64,000 nucleotides of DNA, taken from Melioribacter sp. Lineage in GTDB: Bacteria; Bacteroidota; Ignavibacteria; Ignavibacteriales; Melioribacteraceae. The position numbers and the translations under genes are program-made. This document shows, one piece after another, positions 34,207 through 43,194 of this stretch. The first letter of the stretch is position 1. Every line of letters starts with the position of its first letter. The notes beneath the pieces are model-generated. The model ran no database searches, was not told the origin of the DNA, and saw nothing but the letters and a program-made list of their open reading frames with translations. Location: contig DYHW01000003.1 of NCBI GenBank assembly GCA_020723965.1, positions 124,001 through 188,000 on the forward strand, in the 5' to 3' direction.

Positions 34207-34896
34207 TTATAAACATGTTTTTGGCAGGTCAAAAATTTGTCCGGAGATTTTATCAAATTCTTCAAAAATAGAGTGAACAACATTACATATTTCGAGCGGG
34301 CTTACTAACTGAGTTTTATCTTTAACCCATTCTCTATTGGCGGGTGAATCAATTATGTATGGCGCAACGGCATTGGCAAATATTTTTTTTGATTTCCCTT
34401 CAAGCGCTAACGTTTTTACTAAATAATTTAATGCGCTCTTTGAAATGTTGTATGCTGCTCTGTCGGCTTCGGGTGTTAAACTGGAACTTGCACTTGTAAA
34501 ACAGATTGACCCGCCGCCGGTCTTTTCAATTAATTTTGAAAAATATTTTGAGATCAAGAAAGAGGTATTAAGGTTTACATTAATCATTTTCTGCCAATCA
34601 GAATATTCTGTTTCAGCAATAGATTTGCCACCTACATATCCTCCAATAGCGCTGAATAAATAATAAATGGCATTATCGCTCTTTCGTACATTATAAAATG
34701 CGTTTTTAACATTTTCTTCAAGCGATAAATCTCTAACTGTCACCACATCATAAATCTTTTTCTGCGAGCTTATTTTGAAACCTTCTCGAGCAAAGAAATA
34801 ATAATTATCAAAATTCTTCTCTAAAAAATAATCGATCGCTACTCTGCCAAGCGCGCCAGAAGCTCCGAAGAGCAAAAATATCTTTTCGTATTTCAT
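34207..34896 (-). CDS. Short-chain dehydrogenase/reductase
   Basis: A 229-residue Rossmann-fold oxidoreductase. The dinucleotide motif is FGASGALGR near the N-terminus, then INVNLNTSFLISKYF, a catalytic Ser region (SICFTSASSS) and YNISKSALNYLVKTLA with the Tyr-X3-Lys pair. The glycine motif GASGALG varies slightly from TGxxxGxG. Substrate unknown. It overlaps the upstream EEP-family gene by 4 bases and converges with namZ. Confidence 0.88.
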   Translation of the reverse strand: MKYEKIFLLFGASGALGRVAIDYFLEKNFDNYYFFAREGFKISSQKKIYDVVTVRDLSLEENVKNAFYNVRKSDNAIYYLFSAIGGYVGGKSIAETEYSDWQKMINVNLNTSFLISKYFSKLIEKTGGGSICFTSASSSLTPEADRAAYNISKSALNYLVKTLALEGKSKKIFANAVAPYIIDSPANREWVKDKTQLVSPLEICNVVHSIFEEFDKISGQIFDLPKTCL

Positions 34897-35924
34897 TCGT
34901 TCGCTTTCAGAAAAAATTTTGCCCCAACGGGAAAATGATCGCTAAAACCGCCAATGTAATTATCTCCGGAAAAGGTTCGTATAGCGCCCCCTTTTCTGTT
35001 CCCGTTCTCAAAAACCATAAAAGGCGGTTTAATTACTTCAAACGTGCCGCACTCGTGCTCAAGTTTTTCTCCATCAAGAAATGCAGATGAAATTATTATT
35101 TGATCTATCATATCAAATTTACCGCTAAACAAATAAGAACCTTTTCCCATTGCAAATTCCTTATATGCAAGATTTAATAAAACAGATTCCGAAATTGAAT
35201 CGCACTCAAAATCTGATGTCTCCAAAACTTTTGCAATTGAATAATCACTCGGGTTATCGTTAAAATCGCCAAGAATAACAATATTGGCGTTGTTTGAAGA
35301 CTGTGTAAGTGAATCCAAACTTTTTTTCAATACGATCGCTGCGGCAATCCTATTCCCTTCAGACATTTTTTGTCCGCCTCTTCTCGAAGGCCAGTGATTT
35401 GCATAGATATGAATTTTTTCATCGCTTTTTTTATGAATTAACACAACATGAAGAATATCACGCGTGGGGTATTTTGTTGGCAGTTCAACTTTGAGAGCAG
35501 AAATTTTATCTATACTAAAAACATTTCTATCATATATTACAGCTACGTCAATTCCTCGCTGGTCGGGAGATTCACGATGAGCAACAACATAATCTCTATC
35601 TTTTAATTTATAAATCAGTCTTTTAACCACGTTAATGTTTTCAACTTCCTGAAAAGCTAAAATGTCCGGTCCACTGCCATTATTCATATAATTTATAACA
35701 CGCGCAAGCTGATTCATTTTCTTCTCTAATTTTTCTTCATTCCATTCCTTCGGCGAGCTTTGTAAAAATTCTGAATCATCTTTAAGCGGATCATCTACTG
35801 TGTCGAAAAGATTCTCAATGTTCCAGCTTGCAATATAAAAGGGGTCTTTTTTAACGTTCTGCCCTTTAAGCAGCAGCGGCAAAACAAAAAAGAGAATGAA
35901 AAGTAAAAGCCGAAGCAGCCGCAT
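34893..35924 (-). CDS. Exported endonuclease/exonuclease/phosphatase-family protein
   Basis: A 343-residue protein with a signal peptide (about 1-20) and an EEP fold. Motifs are IASWNIENLFD with metal-binding Asn/Glu, ILAFQEVENINVVK, HIYANHWPSRRGGQ, VILGDFNDNPSD and the C-terminal GFSDHFPV. The family includes secreted DNases and phosphatases; a periplasmic or secreted location fits scavenging of phosphate or nucleotides, which is inference. It overlaps the SDR gene by 4 bases and diverges from polA. Confidence 0.88.
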   Translation of the reverse strand: MRLLRLLLFILFFVLPLLLKGQNVKKDPFYIASWNIENLFDTVDDPLKDDSEFLQSSPKEWNEEKLEKKMNQLARVINYMNNGSGPDILAFQEVENINVVKRLIYKLKDRDYVVAHRESPDQRGIDVAVIYDRNVFSIDKISALKVELPTKYPTRDILHVVLIHKKSDEKIHIYANHWPSRRGGQKMSEGNRIAAAIVLKKSLDSLTQSSNNANIVILGDFNDNPSDYSIAKVLETSDFECDSISESVLLNLAYKEFAMGKGSYLFSGKFDMIDQIIISSAFLDGEKLEHECGTFEVIKPPFMVFENGNRKGGAIRTFSGDNYIGGFSDHFPVGAKFFLKANE

Positions 35925-36012
35925 AAATTCTCCTTAATCTTATTATGGTTATTGTATGAATGAATCTTTATTTTCGATTGAAAATATAATAAAAAAATGC
36001 CGGCAGAGAAAA

Positions 36013-38832
36013 ATGAACTTCGAAAAAAAACTATCTAGAAAATTTTTATTTATTGATGTAATGGCGCTTGCATATAAAGGTTATTATGCGTTCATATCTC
36101 GACCATTGATAAGTTCATCAGGCGAACCAACATCAGCAGTTTTTGGTTTTGTTAGTCAATTTTTAAAAATTATAGAAGATACTAAACCGGACTACCTTGC
36201 TGCGGCGTTCGATTCTAAAGAGAAAACTTTTAGACACGAGCGATATGAGAATTATAAATCATCTCGCCAAGCAATGCCAGAAGATATGATACATCAAATC
36301 CAACGGATAAAAGAAATTATCGAAGCATTCAATATTCCAATTTACATTCTTCCAGGTTACGAAGCCGATGATCTGATCGGGACGGCTGTGAAAGAAGCCG
36401 CTCAAGAAGGTTTTGATTGTTATGCGGTTACACCCGACAAAGATTACATTCAACTTATTTCCGAAAAGATAAAAATTATAAAGCCGGGAAGGTCTGCAGA
36501 TGAAATAGTTGTAATTGATGAAGCTAAAGTTCGTGAAGAGATGGGTATTGAGCCAAGCCAAATGATCGATTATTTGGCGTTAGTAGGTGATTCTTCAGAT
36601 GACATTCCAGGCGTTGCGGGAATTGGTCCAAAAACAGCTTTATCTCTTATTCAAAAATTCAGATCACTCGAAAATATTTATAAAAATTTAGATCAAATTG
36701 AGAAAGCAAGTATTGTTAATAAACTTACTGAAAACAGAGAGAATGCTTTTCTTTCCAAAGAACTCGCAACAATCAAACTCGATACACCATTCCAGATGAA
36801 TTTTGATGAAGCGCGCTTTCACAAACCGAATTTGGAAAAACTGCTGAATATTTTTGAGGAACTTGAATTCAAAAGTTTCACCGTCAAACTTAGAAAACTG
36901 TTTGTCGATCAGGAAATTGAAAGTCCCATAGTAAATCAAGAAGAATCGATCAAGAAAGAAATTGACGCAGAAAATAGAACTGAAAATGTCAGAGTGTTCA
37001 ACAAAAGCAAAGTAAAATACAAACTCATAATGTCTTTCAAAGAAGCAAAAGAACTTGCGCAGAAACTTTCCGAATGTGAGCTGTTTGTTTTTGATACTGA
37101 AACCGACGGACTTGACACTTTGAGTGTGAATCTTGCCGGATGCTCTTTTGCAATGAAACCCAATGAAGCATTTTTTGTGGCAACAAATCCTTCCGCGGAA
37201 GTTTCTTCACTTTTTTCGTCCGACTTATCCGATCGCATTCCGGTTGATGATTTTGTAAAATTATTCAAACCTGTTTTTGAAAATGAGAAGATCAAAAAAA
37301 TCTGCCAAAATGGTAAATATGACATCGGCGTTTTACATAATTACGGAATCGACTTGAAGAATTTTTATTTCGATACAATGCTTGCAAGTTATGTAATCGA
37401 TCCAGACCAGAAACATAATATGGATGATCTTTCTGAAAAATATTTGAAATACCGCCCGATTCCTCTGCTTGATCTGATTGGTTCTAAAAGAACACCTGAG
37501 AAAATTTTTGAAATTGACCCAGAACGTCTTTCCGATTATTCATGTGAAGATGCAGATATTACATTCCGTTTATATGAAATATTGAAAGAGGAATTAAAAA
37601 AAGAGAAACTCGAAAAAATAGCTTACGAGATAGAATTTCCTCTTGTACCTGTGCTTGAGGATATGGAAAGAACCGGAATTAAGATTGACATAAATAGTTT
37701 GAACGCTTTCAGCAAGGGCCTGCAGATTCTGCTTGAGAATTACACTAATGATATTTATAAACTTGCCGGCGAAGTATTTAATATAAACTCCACTCAACAG
37801 CTGCAAAAAATTCTGTTTGAAAAATTACAACTGCCTCAAACAAAAAAAACTAAAACTGGTTTTTCTACAGACGCCAAATCACTTGAAACGCTTGAAAGTT
37901 CACATCCGATAATTGAAATCATTTCTAATTACAGACAAGTTTCAAAATTGAAATCGACTTACACAGACTCTCTGCCAAGCTTGATTCATCCGAGTACCGG
38001 AAGAATTCACACATCTTACAATCAAGCGGCAGTATCCACAGGCAGACTTTCAAGCAATAATCCGAATCTTCAAAATATTCCAATCCGTTCCGAGCTTGGA
38101 AAGGAAATCCGCAAAGCGTTTGTGCCGCGCGATAAGAATTATCTTATTCTATCTGCCGATTACAGCCAGATTGAATTGAGAATCATGACAAGCATTAGCG
38201 GCGATGAAAATTTAACAAAAGCATTTATAGATGGAGAAGATATTCACAGAAGAACTGCAGCACTTATTTTCGAAATTGATCCGAAAGATGTTACACTGGA
38301 AATGCGCAGAAAAGCAAAGGAAGTAAATTTTGGAATTCTCTACGGGCTTGGTCCGTTTGGTTTGAAATCACGTCTAAGTATTTCTCAGCAGGAAGCAAAA
38401 AAAATTATTGATGATTATTTCTCCTCTTTCAAAAATGTAAAGAAGTTCATGGAAGATTCTGTGAAGAGCGCGCAGAAAAAAGGTTACGCTGAAACTCTTT
38501 ACGGCAGAAAAAGATTTTTACGGAATATAAACAGCCAAAACAACGTTGTTCAACAGTTCGAAGCGCGCGTCGCTGTTAACATGCCAATTCAAGGAACAGC
38601 CGCAGACATGATAAAGTTAGCAATGATAAATATTCATAGCACTTTAGAAAAAAGAAAAGCAAAAACAAAAATGCTGCTTCAAGTGCACGATGAATTGGTT
38701 TTTGATGCGCACAAAGATGAGATTGATGAACTAAGACCGCTCATAAAACAATTGATGGAAAAAGCTTTGCCGCTGAATGTTCCAGTTGAAGTTGATACAG
38801 GAGTTGGCGAAAATTGGCTTGATGCACACTAA
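36013..38832 (+). CDS. polA: DNA polymerase I
   Basis: About 939 residues with all three domains. The 5'-nuclease is N-terminal (KFLFIDVMALAYKGYYAF to ADDLIGTA and GIGPKTA). The 3'-5' exonuclease is intact (VFDTETDGLD and YSCEDADITF). The family A polymerase has STGRLSSNNPNLQNIP, SADYSQIELRIM, RRKAKEVNFGILYGLG and VHDELVFD. I start at the ATG at 36013; an in-frame ATG at 35956 would add 19 residues not typical of the family, but neither has a strong ribosome site. It fills in Okazaki and repair gaps. Ends 11 bases from convergent mobA. Confidence 0.96.
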   Translation: MNFEKKLSRKFLFIDVMALAYKGYYAFISRPLISSSGEPTSAVFGFVSQFLKIIEDTKPDYLAAAFDSKEKTFRHERYENYKSSRQAMPEDMIHQIQRIKEIIEAFNIPIYILPGYEADDLIGTAVKEAAQEGFDCYAVTPDKDYIQLISEKIKIIKPGRSADEIVVIDEAKVREEMGIEPSQMIDYLALVGDSSDDIPGVAGIGPKTALSLIQKFRSLENIYKNLDQIEKASIVNKLTENRENAFLSKELATIKLDTPFQMNFDEARFHKPNLEKLLNIFEELEFKSFTVKLRKLFVDQEIESPIVNQEESIKKEIDAENRTENVRVFNKSKVKYKLIMSFKEAKELAQKLSECELFVFDTETDGLDTLSVNLAGCSFAMKPNEAFFVATNPSAEVSSLFSSDLSDRIPVDDFVKLFKPVFENEKIKKICQNGKYDIGVLHNYGIDLKNFYFDTMLASYVIDPDQKHNMDDLSEKYLKYRPIPLLDLIGSKRTPEKIFEIDPERLSDYSCEDADITFRLYEILKEELKKEKLEKIAYEIEFPLVPVLEDMERTGIKIDINSLNAFSKGLQILLENYTNDIYKLAGEVFNINSTQQLQKILFEKLQLPQTKKTKTGFSTDAKSLETLESSHPIIEIISNYRQVSKLKSTYTDSLPSLIHPSTGRIHTSYNQAAVSTGRLSSNNPNLQNIPIRSELGKEIRKAFVPRDKNYLILSADYSQIELRIMTSISGDENLTKAFIDGEDIHRRTAALIFEIDPKDVTLEMRRKAKEVNFGILYGLGPFGLKSRLSISQQEAKKIIDDYFSSFKNVKKFMEDSVKSAQKKGYAETLYGRKRFLRNINSQNNVVQQFEARVAVNMPIQGTAADMIKLAMINIHSTLEKRKAKTKMLLQVHDELVFDAHKDEIDELRPLIKQLMEKALPLNVPVEVDTGVGENWLDAH

Positions 38833-38843
38833 AAATTTTATCA

Positions 38844-39464
38844 TCATAATTTTTGTTTTATCGCTTCATATTCATCGGGGCGGTTCATGTTAAAAAAAGT
38901 TTCCGGTTTGTAATATGCATATTCTTTTTCTACATCAATAATTTCAGCGTTTGCTGTTTCGACCAATTTTAAGACGCTGCATTTGCGTTTCTTCTGTTCG
39001 GAATTTCTGATTTCCATTTCACTTTGCGAAATAATTTTTTCAATCTCATTCAAAAGACTTTTAGAATACACTCCGCAAAGCTGTTGAACATATCCGTCTG
39101 CTTTCGCAATAGTGATCGGTCTATCGGTTATGTATTCTAGCAGATATTCGATTACATCGATTGTCATTAAAGGAATATCACAAGAGATGATAAAATTCTT
39201 TTCTGTTTTTGAATGGAACAAACCGGAATGAATTCCTCCTATAGGACCAACGCCAGTATGTATATCTTCAAACTTTTCTAAATCTAAAAAACTATACTCA
39301 TCAAAATTATTTGTACTAAGAACAACACGGCTGAACAATTGCTTCATCAAGTTTACAATTCTTTCAATTACTGTTTGACCGCCTAGTTTGAGAAGAGATT
39401 TGTTTGTGCCCATCCGTGTGCTTTTACCGCCGGAAAGAATTATGCCGGTTATATCATTATACAT
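38844..39464 (-). CDS. mobA: Molybdenum cofactor guanylyltransferase
   Basis: A 206-residue nucleotidyltransferase attaching GMP to molybdopterin. The GTP motif GIILSGGKSTRMGTNKSLL is at the N-terminus, with GPIGGIHSGLF and FIISCDIPLM further on. The segment at about 145-170 (SEMEIRNSEQKKRKCSVLK) looks like a charged insertion relative to relatives. It overlaps moeA by 16 bases and is last in the moa/moe operon. It implies use of bis-MGD enzymes of the DMSO reductase family. Confidence 0.92.
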   Translation of the reverse strand: MYNDITGIILSGGKSTRMGTNKSLLKLGGQTVIERIVNLMKQLFSRVVLSTNNFDEYSFLDLEKFEDIHTGVGPIGGIHSGLFHSKTEKNFIISCDIPLMTIDVIEYLLEYITDRPITIAKADGYVQQLCGVYSKSLLNEIEKIISQSEMEIRNSEQKKRKCSVLKLVETANAEIIDVEKEYAYYKPETFFNMNRPDEYEAIKQKL

Positions 39465-40657
39465 TCTACAATTTCTCCAACAGTTAAATGATTTTTCCCT
39501 TCTTCAAAAATTATGAGGCAATTTGCTTTACTCATTCCTACCATATTTCCACTTGATTGTGAACAGACAGATGATACAGTATATTGATTTGACGCATCAT
39601 TCATTTTGAGCGACCCTCTAATAAAATGACGCTTGTTGTCTTCCTTATTAAGTTCTGAGATTAATCTTGCTTTAACTTTTTGTTCATCAATTCCGTAAAG
39701 TTTCTTCATATTGTTCTGAACAAAAAATATGAAATTGACAAATGATGAAACGGGATTACCAGGAAGCCCGAAAACAAATTTCGTTTTATTTTCTTTTTGA
39801 TAAACTCCAAAGACAATCGGCTTACCAGGTTTGATATTGGCTTTCCAGAATTTTATTTCGACTCCAAGTTCTTGAATAATTTCTTTTACATAATCGAATT
39901 TTCCAACAGAGACGCCGCCAGTTGTCAATAAGATATCAATATCACTGTTCAATGCTGACTCAATTCTATTCTTTATTCCACATTTGCTATCTTTCACAAA
40001 ACCAAAGTTAATAGGTATCATATTCTGCTGCTTAATCATAGCAAGAAGAGTGTAATGATTGGTCGCCCGTATTTTATCATTCTCAGGAAAAGTGTCAATA
40101 TCCACTAACTCATCGCCTGTTGCCAATACTCCAATCATTAGCTGCTTATAAACTTTTATTTTGTTTTGACCGCAAGCCGCTAATAGTGAAATGTGCTGCG
40201 GAAGGATGCGGGTTCCTTTCTGTACTGCTAATTCATTTACCAAAATATCTTCTCCCTTTTTTCTTACATTTTGACCAAACTTAAATTTTGCATTATCAAT
40301 AAACTTAACAAATCCATTTTCAACTGTTACATCTTCGATTGGTATAATTGTATTGCAAGAAGAAGGAATTTTACTTCCGGTCATTATCAATACTGCGGAA
40401 TTATCATCAAGATCAATCTCATTATAATTTCCGGCAGTTATTTCTCCAATTATCTTCCACTCTGATATTACCGGATTATATTTAACAGCATAACCATCAA
40501 CGGTGGAATTATTAAACTGGGGCAGATTGAGATCAGCGAATATATCATCCGATAAAACTCTATTTAATGAATCTAATAAATCAACTTCTTCTTTGGTAAG
40601 ATTTATATTCCGAAATTCATTTTCAATTATTTCATTTGCTTCATCATAATTAAGCAT
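39449..40657 (-). CDS. moeA: Molybdopterin molybdotransferase
   Basis: A 402-residue enzyme inserting molybdate into adenylylated molybdopterin. Seen are LPQFNNSTVDGYAVKY in domain II, VLATGDELVDI, LLTTGGVSVGKFDYVKEII and GLPGNPVSSFVNF in the MoaB-like domain, and the C-terminal beta-barrel domain IV. Length is typical. It has 16 bases overlap with mobA and 39 bases to the MOSC gene. A separate mog/moaB gene is absent from the window. Confidence 0.94.
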   Translation of the reverse strand: MLNYDEANEIIENEFRNINLTKEEVDLLDSLNRVLSDDIFADLNLPQFNNSTVDGYAVKYNPVISEWKIIGEITAGNYNEIDLDDNSAVLIMTGSKIPSSCNTIIPIEDVTVENGFVKFIDNAKFKFGQNVRKKGEDILVNELAVQKGTRILPQHISLLAACGQNKIKVYKQLMIGVLATGDELVDIDTFPENDKIRATNHYTLLAMIKQQNMIPINFGFVKDSKCGIKNRIESALNSDIDILLTTGGVSVGKFDYVKEIIQELGVEIKFWKANIKPGKPIVFGVYQKENKTKFVFGLPGNPVSSFVNFIFFVQNNMKKLYGIDEQKVKARLISELNKEDNKRHFIRGSLKMNDASNQYTVSSVCSQSSGNMVGMSKANCLIIFEEGKNHLTVGEIVECIMI

Positions 40658-40696
40658 AACTTCCTTTGATCTGTTTAATGAGAAATAATGAAAGCG

Positions 40697-41212
40697 CTAA
40701 GTTTCAAAAAGATTGTCTAGAACAAGAACTTCATCTCCAACAAAAATTTCACCCGATTTAAGTACTATTGCAAATATACCTTCACGCGGCATTACACAAT
40801 CGCCAACCTTATAAAATATAGCGCACTTAGAATGACATTCCTTTCCAATTTGTGTTATTTCAAGTTCCGTTTCTGCGCCTATCTTTATTTTAGAACCAAT
40901 TTGCAAATTAGACATATCAATAAATTCGGTTGTAATATTTTCTGCAAAAGCACCTGGTCTTAATGATGACAAACCTTTCTCACGCATTTTATCAATGCTT
41001 TCTAAAGCAAGAAAACTAACTTGACGATGCCAGTTGCCTGCGTGCACATCCCCTTCAATTCCAAAATCTTCAATCAATTTTGCGCTCTGAATATTTATTT
41101 TGGGAATTCCTTTTACCCTGCTTATTGAGATTGCAGCAACTTTCCCTTTCCTATTTGAAGAAGAATTCTTTAAACAAAGATTTTCAATTTTATCTTCTAC
41201 TAAAGTCCCCAC
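40697..41212 (-). CDS. MOSC-domain protein
   Basis: A 171-residue MOSC protein. Seen are GKVAAISISRVKG, GIEGDVHAGNWHRQVSFLALESIDKM and AFAENITTEFIDM, plus the Cys-containing IGKECHSKCAIFYKVGDCVMPREGIFAIVL, where the conserved Cys is thought to hold sulfur. The domain is typical of molybdenum cofactor-related sulfur carriers. The first about 24 residues are extra, beginning at a GTG that overlaps moaC by 23 bases; a later start cannot be excluded. Location among moa/moe genes supports a cofactor role. Confidence 0.88.
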   Translation of the reverse strand: MGTLVEDKIENLCLKNSSSNRKGKVAAISISRVKGIPKINIQSAKLIEDFGIEGDVHAGNWHRQVSFLALESIDKMREKGLSSLRPGAFAENITTEFIDMSNLQIGSKIKIGAETELEITQIGKECHSKCAIFYKVGDCVMPREGIFAIVLKSGEIFVGDEVLVLDNLFET

Positions 41213-41669
41213 TTTTCCCTCTTGTTTTAGATAACAGTTTGATTTCCCTTATTATTATTTTTTTATCAAGCGCTTTGCACATATCATATACAGTTAAAGC
41301 CGCAACTGAAACTGCAGTTAATGCTTCCATTTCAATTCCAGTAACTGAGTTAGTTTTTGCGAAGGACTTTATCTCAACTGAAATATTCTTTTTGTTCAAT
41401 TTTAGTTCTATATCAACCTTAGATATAAAAATATTATGGCAAAGTGGAATTAACTCCGATGTTTTTTTTGCCGCTTGAATGCCCGCAAGTTTTGCAACTG
41501 TGAGCACATCACCTTTTGAAATTTCATTTTTTTTGATTGTATCAAAAACTTCTTTTGATACTTTAACTTCGGCGAAAGCTTCGGCTATACGCAATGTTTC
41601 TTTCTTTTCAGAAACATCAACCATTGTTGCTTTGCCTTTGTTGTTAATGTGCGACAATTTCTTTTTCAT
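41190..41669 (-). CDS. moaC: Cyclic pyranopterin monophosphate synthase
   Basis: A 159-residue enzyme completing formation of cyclic pyranopterin from the MoaA product. Signature sequences are MVDVSEKKETLRIAEAFAEV, LIPLCHNIFISKVDIEL with the conserved His, and GIEMEALTAVSVAALTVYDMCKALDK. It overlaps moaA by 4 bases and the MOSC gene by 23. MoaD and MoaE, which would make molybdopterin from it, are not in the window. Confidence 0.96.
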   Translation of the reverse strand: MKKKLSHINNKGKATMVDVSEKKETLRIAEAFAEVKVSKEVFDTIKKNEISKGDVLTVAKLAGIQAAKKTSELIPLCHNIFISKVDIELKLNKKNISVEIKSFAKTNSVTGIEMEALTAVSVAALTVYDMCKALDKKIIIREIKLLSKTRGKSGDFSRR

Positions 41670-42667
41670 CCGCCAATACTCATCATAATGTTGTGATTTA
41701 ATTTTGCCAATTCATCCGTGCTTGGATGTTTGAACCATTTATTCTGCAATGAATTTGAAATCATCTCTGCAATTAATTCATCGCCGAATGAATAATCCGC
41801 CAGCATTGATTTCAAGTTGATTTCTTCTGATTGAGCAAAGAGACAATTTTTAATTTTTCCCGATGAAGTAATTCTTAAACGATTACAACTATAACAAAAA
41901 TGATTTGATATAGAACTAATGAAACTAACTTTTAGATTTGTTCCATCAACCAAAAAATCTTTTGCAACATTACCATCACTTTCTATTTCTTTAAGATGAT
42001 ATTTCGTTTCAATGATTGATTTCATTTCTCCCCACGAAATAAACTTCGCATCATCCCAGCCATTACCACTGAAAGGCATATATTCAATGAAACGGATGTT
42101 AAGATTTGTATTGTGAAATTGATCAATAAAATGAATTAGCTCGTCATCATTTATATTTTTGATGATTACCGCATTCAACTTTACTTTATCAAAATCAAAT
42201 TTCAATGCCTTATTGATCGAACGAAGTGTTGTATCAAACAAATCTTTTCCGGCGATGGCTATAAATTTATTTCGCTGCAGAGAATCAAGACTTATGTTTA
42301 ATCGGTTCATGCCAAAGGAATGAAGCGATTCAATTTTATCTTCAAGTAGAGTTCCGTTAGTTGTAATTCCAATTTCAAAATGATTGGATTTTTTAATTTC
42401 ATGAACTTGTTCAAAAAAAGAAAGAATATTTTTACGAACTAACGGTTCGCCGCCGGTGAACCGTATTTTATTAACTGAAAAATATTTTACGAAAATATGT
42501 ATCAACCGAGTCAGCTCTTCATAGGTTAAAATATTTTTATGTTGAAATTTCTCGATTTGATTTTGAGAAGGAATGCAATAAAGACATTGCAAATTGCATT
42601 TATCCGTTAATGATATTCTGAGATAATCATGAACTCTTCTGAATTTGTCTGTTAGTTTATTCATCAC
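41666..42667 (-). CDS. moaA: GTP 3',8-cyclase
   Basis: A 333-residue radical-SAM enzyme starting molybdenum cofactor synthesis from GTP. The N-terminal cluster ligands are Cys24, Cys28 and Cys31 in CNLQCLYC. The C-terminal cluster has FCYSCNRLRITSSGKIKNC, and the chain ends in the functionally important Gly-Gly (MSIGG). FTGGEPLVR is also present. It lies 2 bases after the CHR-type transporter gene. Confidence 0.97.
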   Translation of the reverse strand: MMNKLTDKFRRVHDYLRISLTDKCNLQCLYCIPSQNQIEKFQHKNILTYEELTRLIHIFVKYFSVNKIRFTGGEPLVRKNILSFFEQVHEIKKSNHFEIGITTNGTLLEDKIESLHSFGMNRLNISLDSLQRNKFIAIAGKDLFDTTLRSINKALKFDFDKVKLNAVIIKNINDDELIHFIDQFHNTNLNIRFIEYMPFSGNGWDDAKFISWGEMKSIIETKYHLKEIESDGNVAKDFLVDGTNLKVSFISSISNHFCYSCNRLRITSSGKIKNCLFAQSEEINLKSMLADYSFGDELIAEMISNSLQNKWFKHPSTDELAKLNHNIMMSIGG

Positions 42668-42669
42668 AA

Positions 42670-43194
42670 TTATAAAATCAAAAGTGCAAGAATAGCGGCT
42701 AAAGGAATTACAACAAAGGGACTTGCCTTGAAAGCAAGAACAAGAAAAAGACCCAATAGAACAAATATCACATTGCGGTAGTCTGAATAGTTACTTAAAA
42801 AATATTGAGTCATTATTGCTATTATCATTCCAACAATTACGAACTTAATTCCATCGAACGCCTTGCTTACAAGAGGATGCGCTTGGTATTTGTGATACAA
42901 AAATACAGCAATAATAATTGATGCCATTGGCACAAGCATATTTCCGAGGTTAGCCGCTATTACGCCCGGCACGCCGGCAATTTTATATCCTGTATAAGTA
43001 GCAAACTTTATTGAAATAGCCCCTGGAAAAATTTGAACAAGCCCAAGTATTTTTAGAAATTCATCCGGCAAAAGCCAATTATAATTTTTTACTACTTGGT
43101 TTTCAATTACAGGGATAAGTGAATATGCGCCTCCAAAGGAAAAAGAACCTACTTTTAAGAAAGCAATAAATAAATCAAATAATTGCCACATCAT
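42670..43194 (-). CDS. CHR-family (chromate transporter-like) protein, single half
   Basis: A 174-residue membrane protein of the short-chain CHR type. Motifs are FLKVGSFSFGGAYSLIPVIENQVV, LGLVQIFPGAISIKFATYTGYKIAGVPGVIAANLG and about six hydrophobic segments. Short-chain CHR proteins normally occur as adjacent pairs with opposite topology; no partner is present on either side. It is two bases upstream of moaA. Chromate, sulfate and molybdate are related oxyanions, so a role with molybdate is possible but inferred. Confidence 0.88.
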   Translation of the reverse strand: MMWQLFDLFIAFLKVGSFSFGGAYSLIPVIENQVVKNYNWLLPDEFLKILGLVQIFPGAISIKFATYTGYKIAGVPGVIAANLGNMLVPMASIIIAVFLYHKYQAHPLVSKAFDGIKFVIVGMIIAIMTQYFLSNYSDYRNVIFVLLGLFLVLAFKASPFVVIPLAAILALLIL

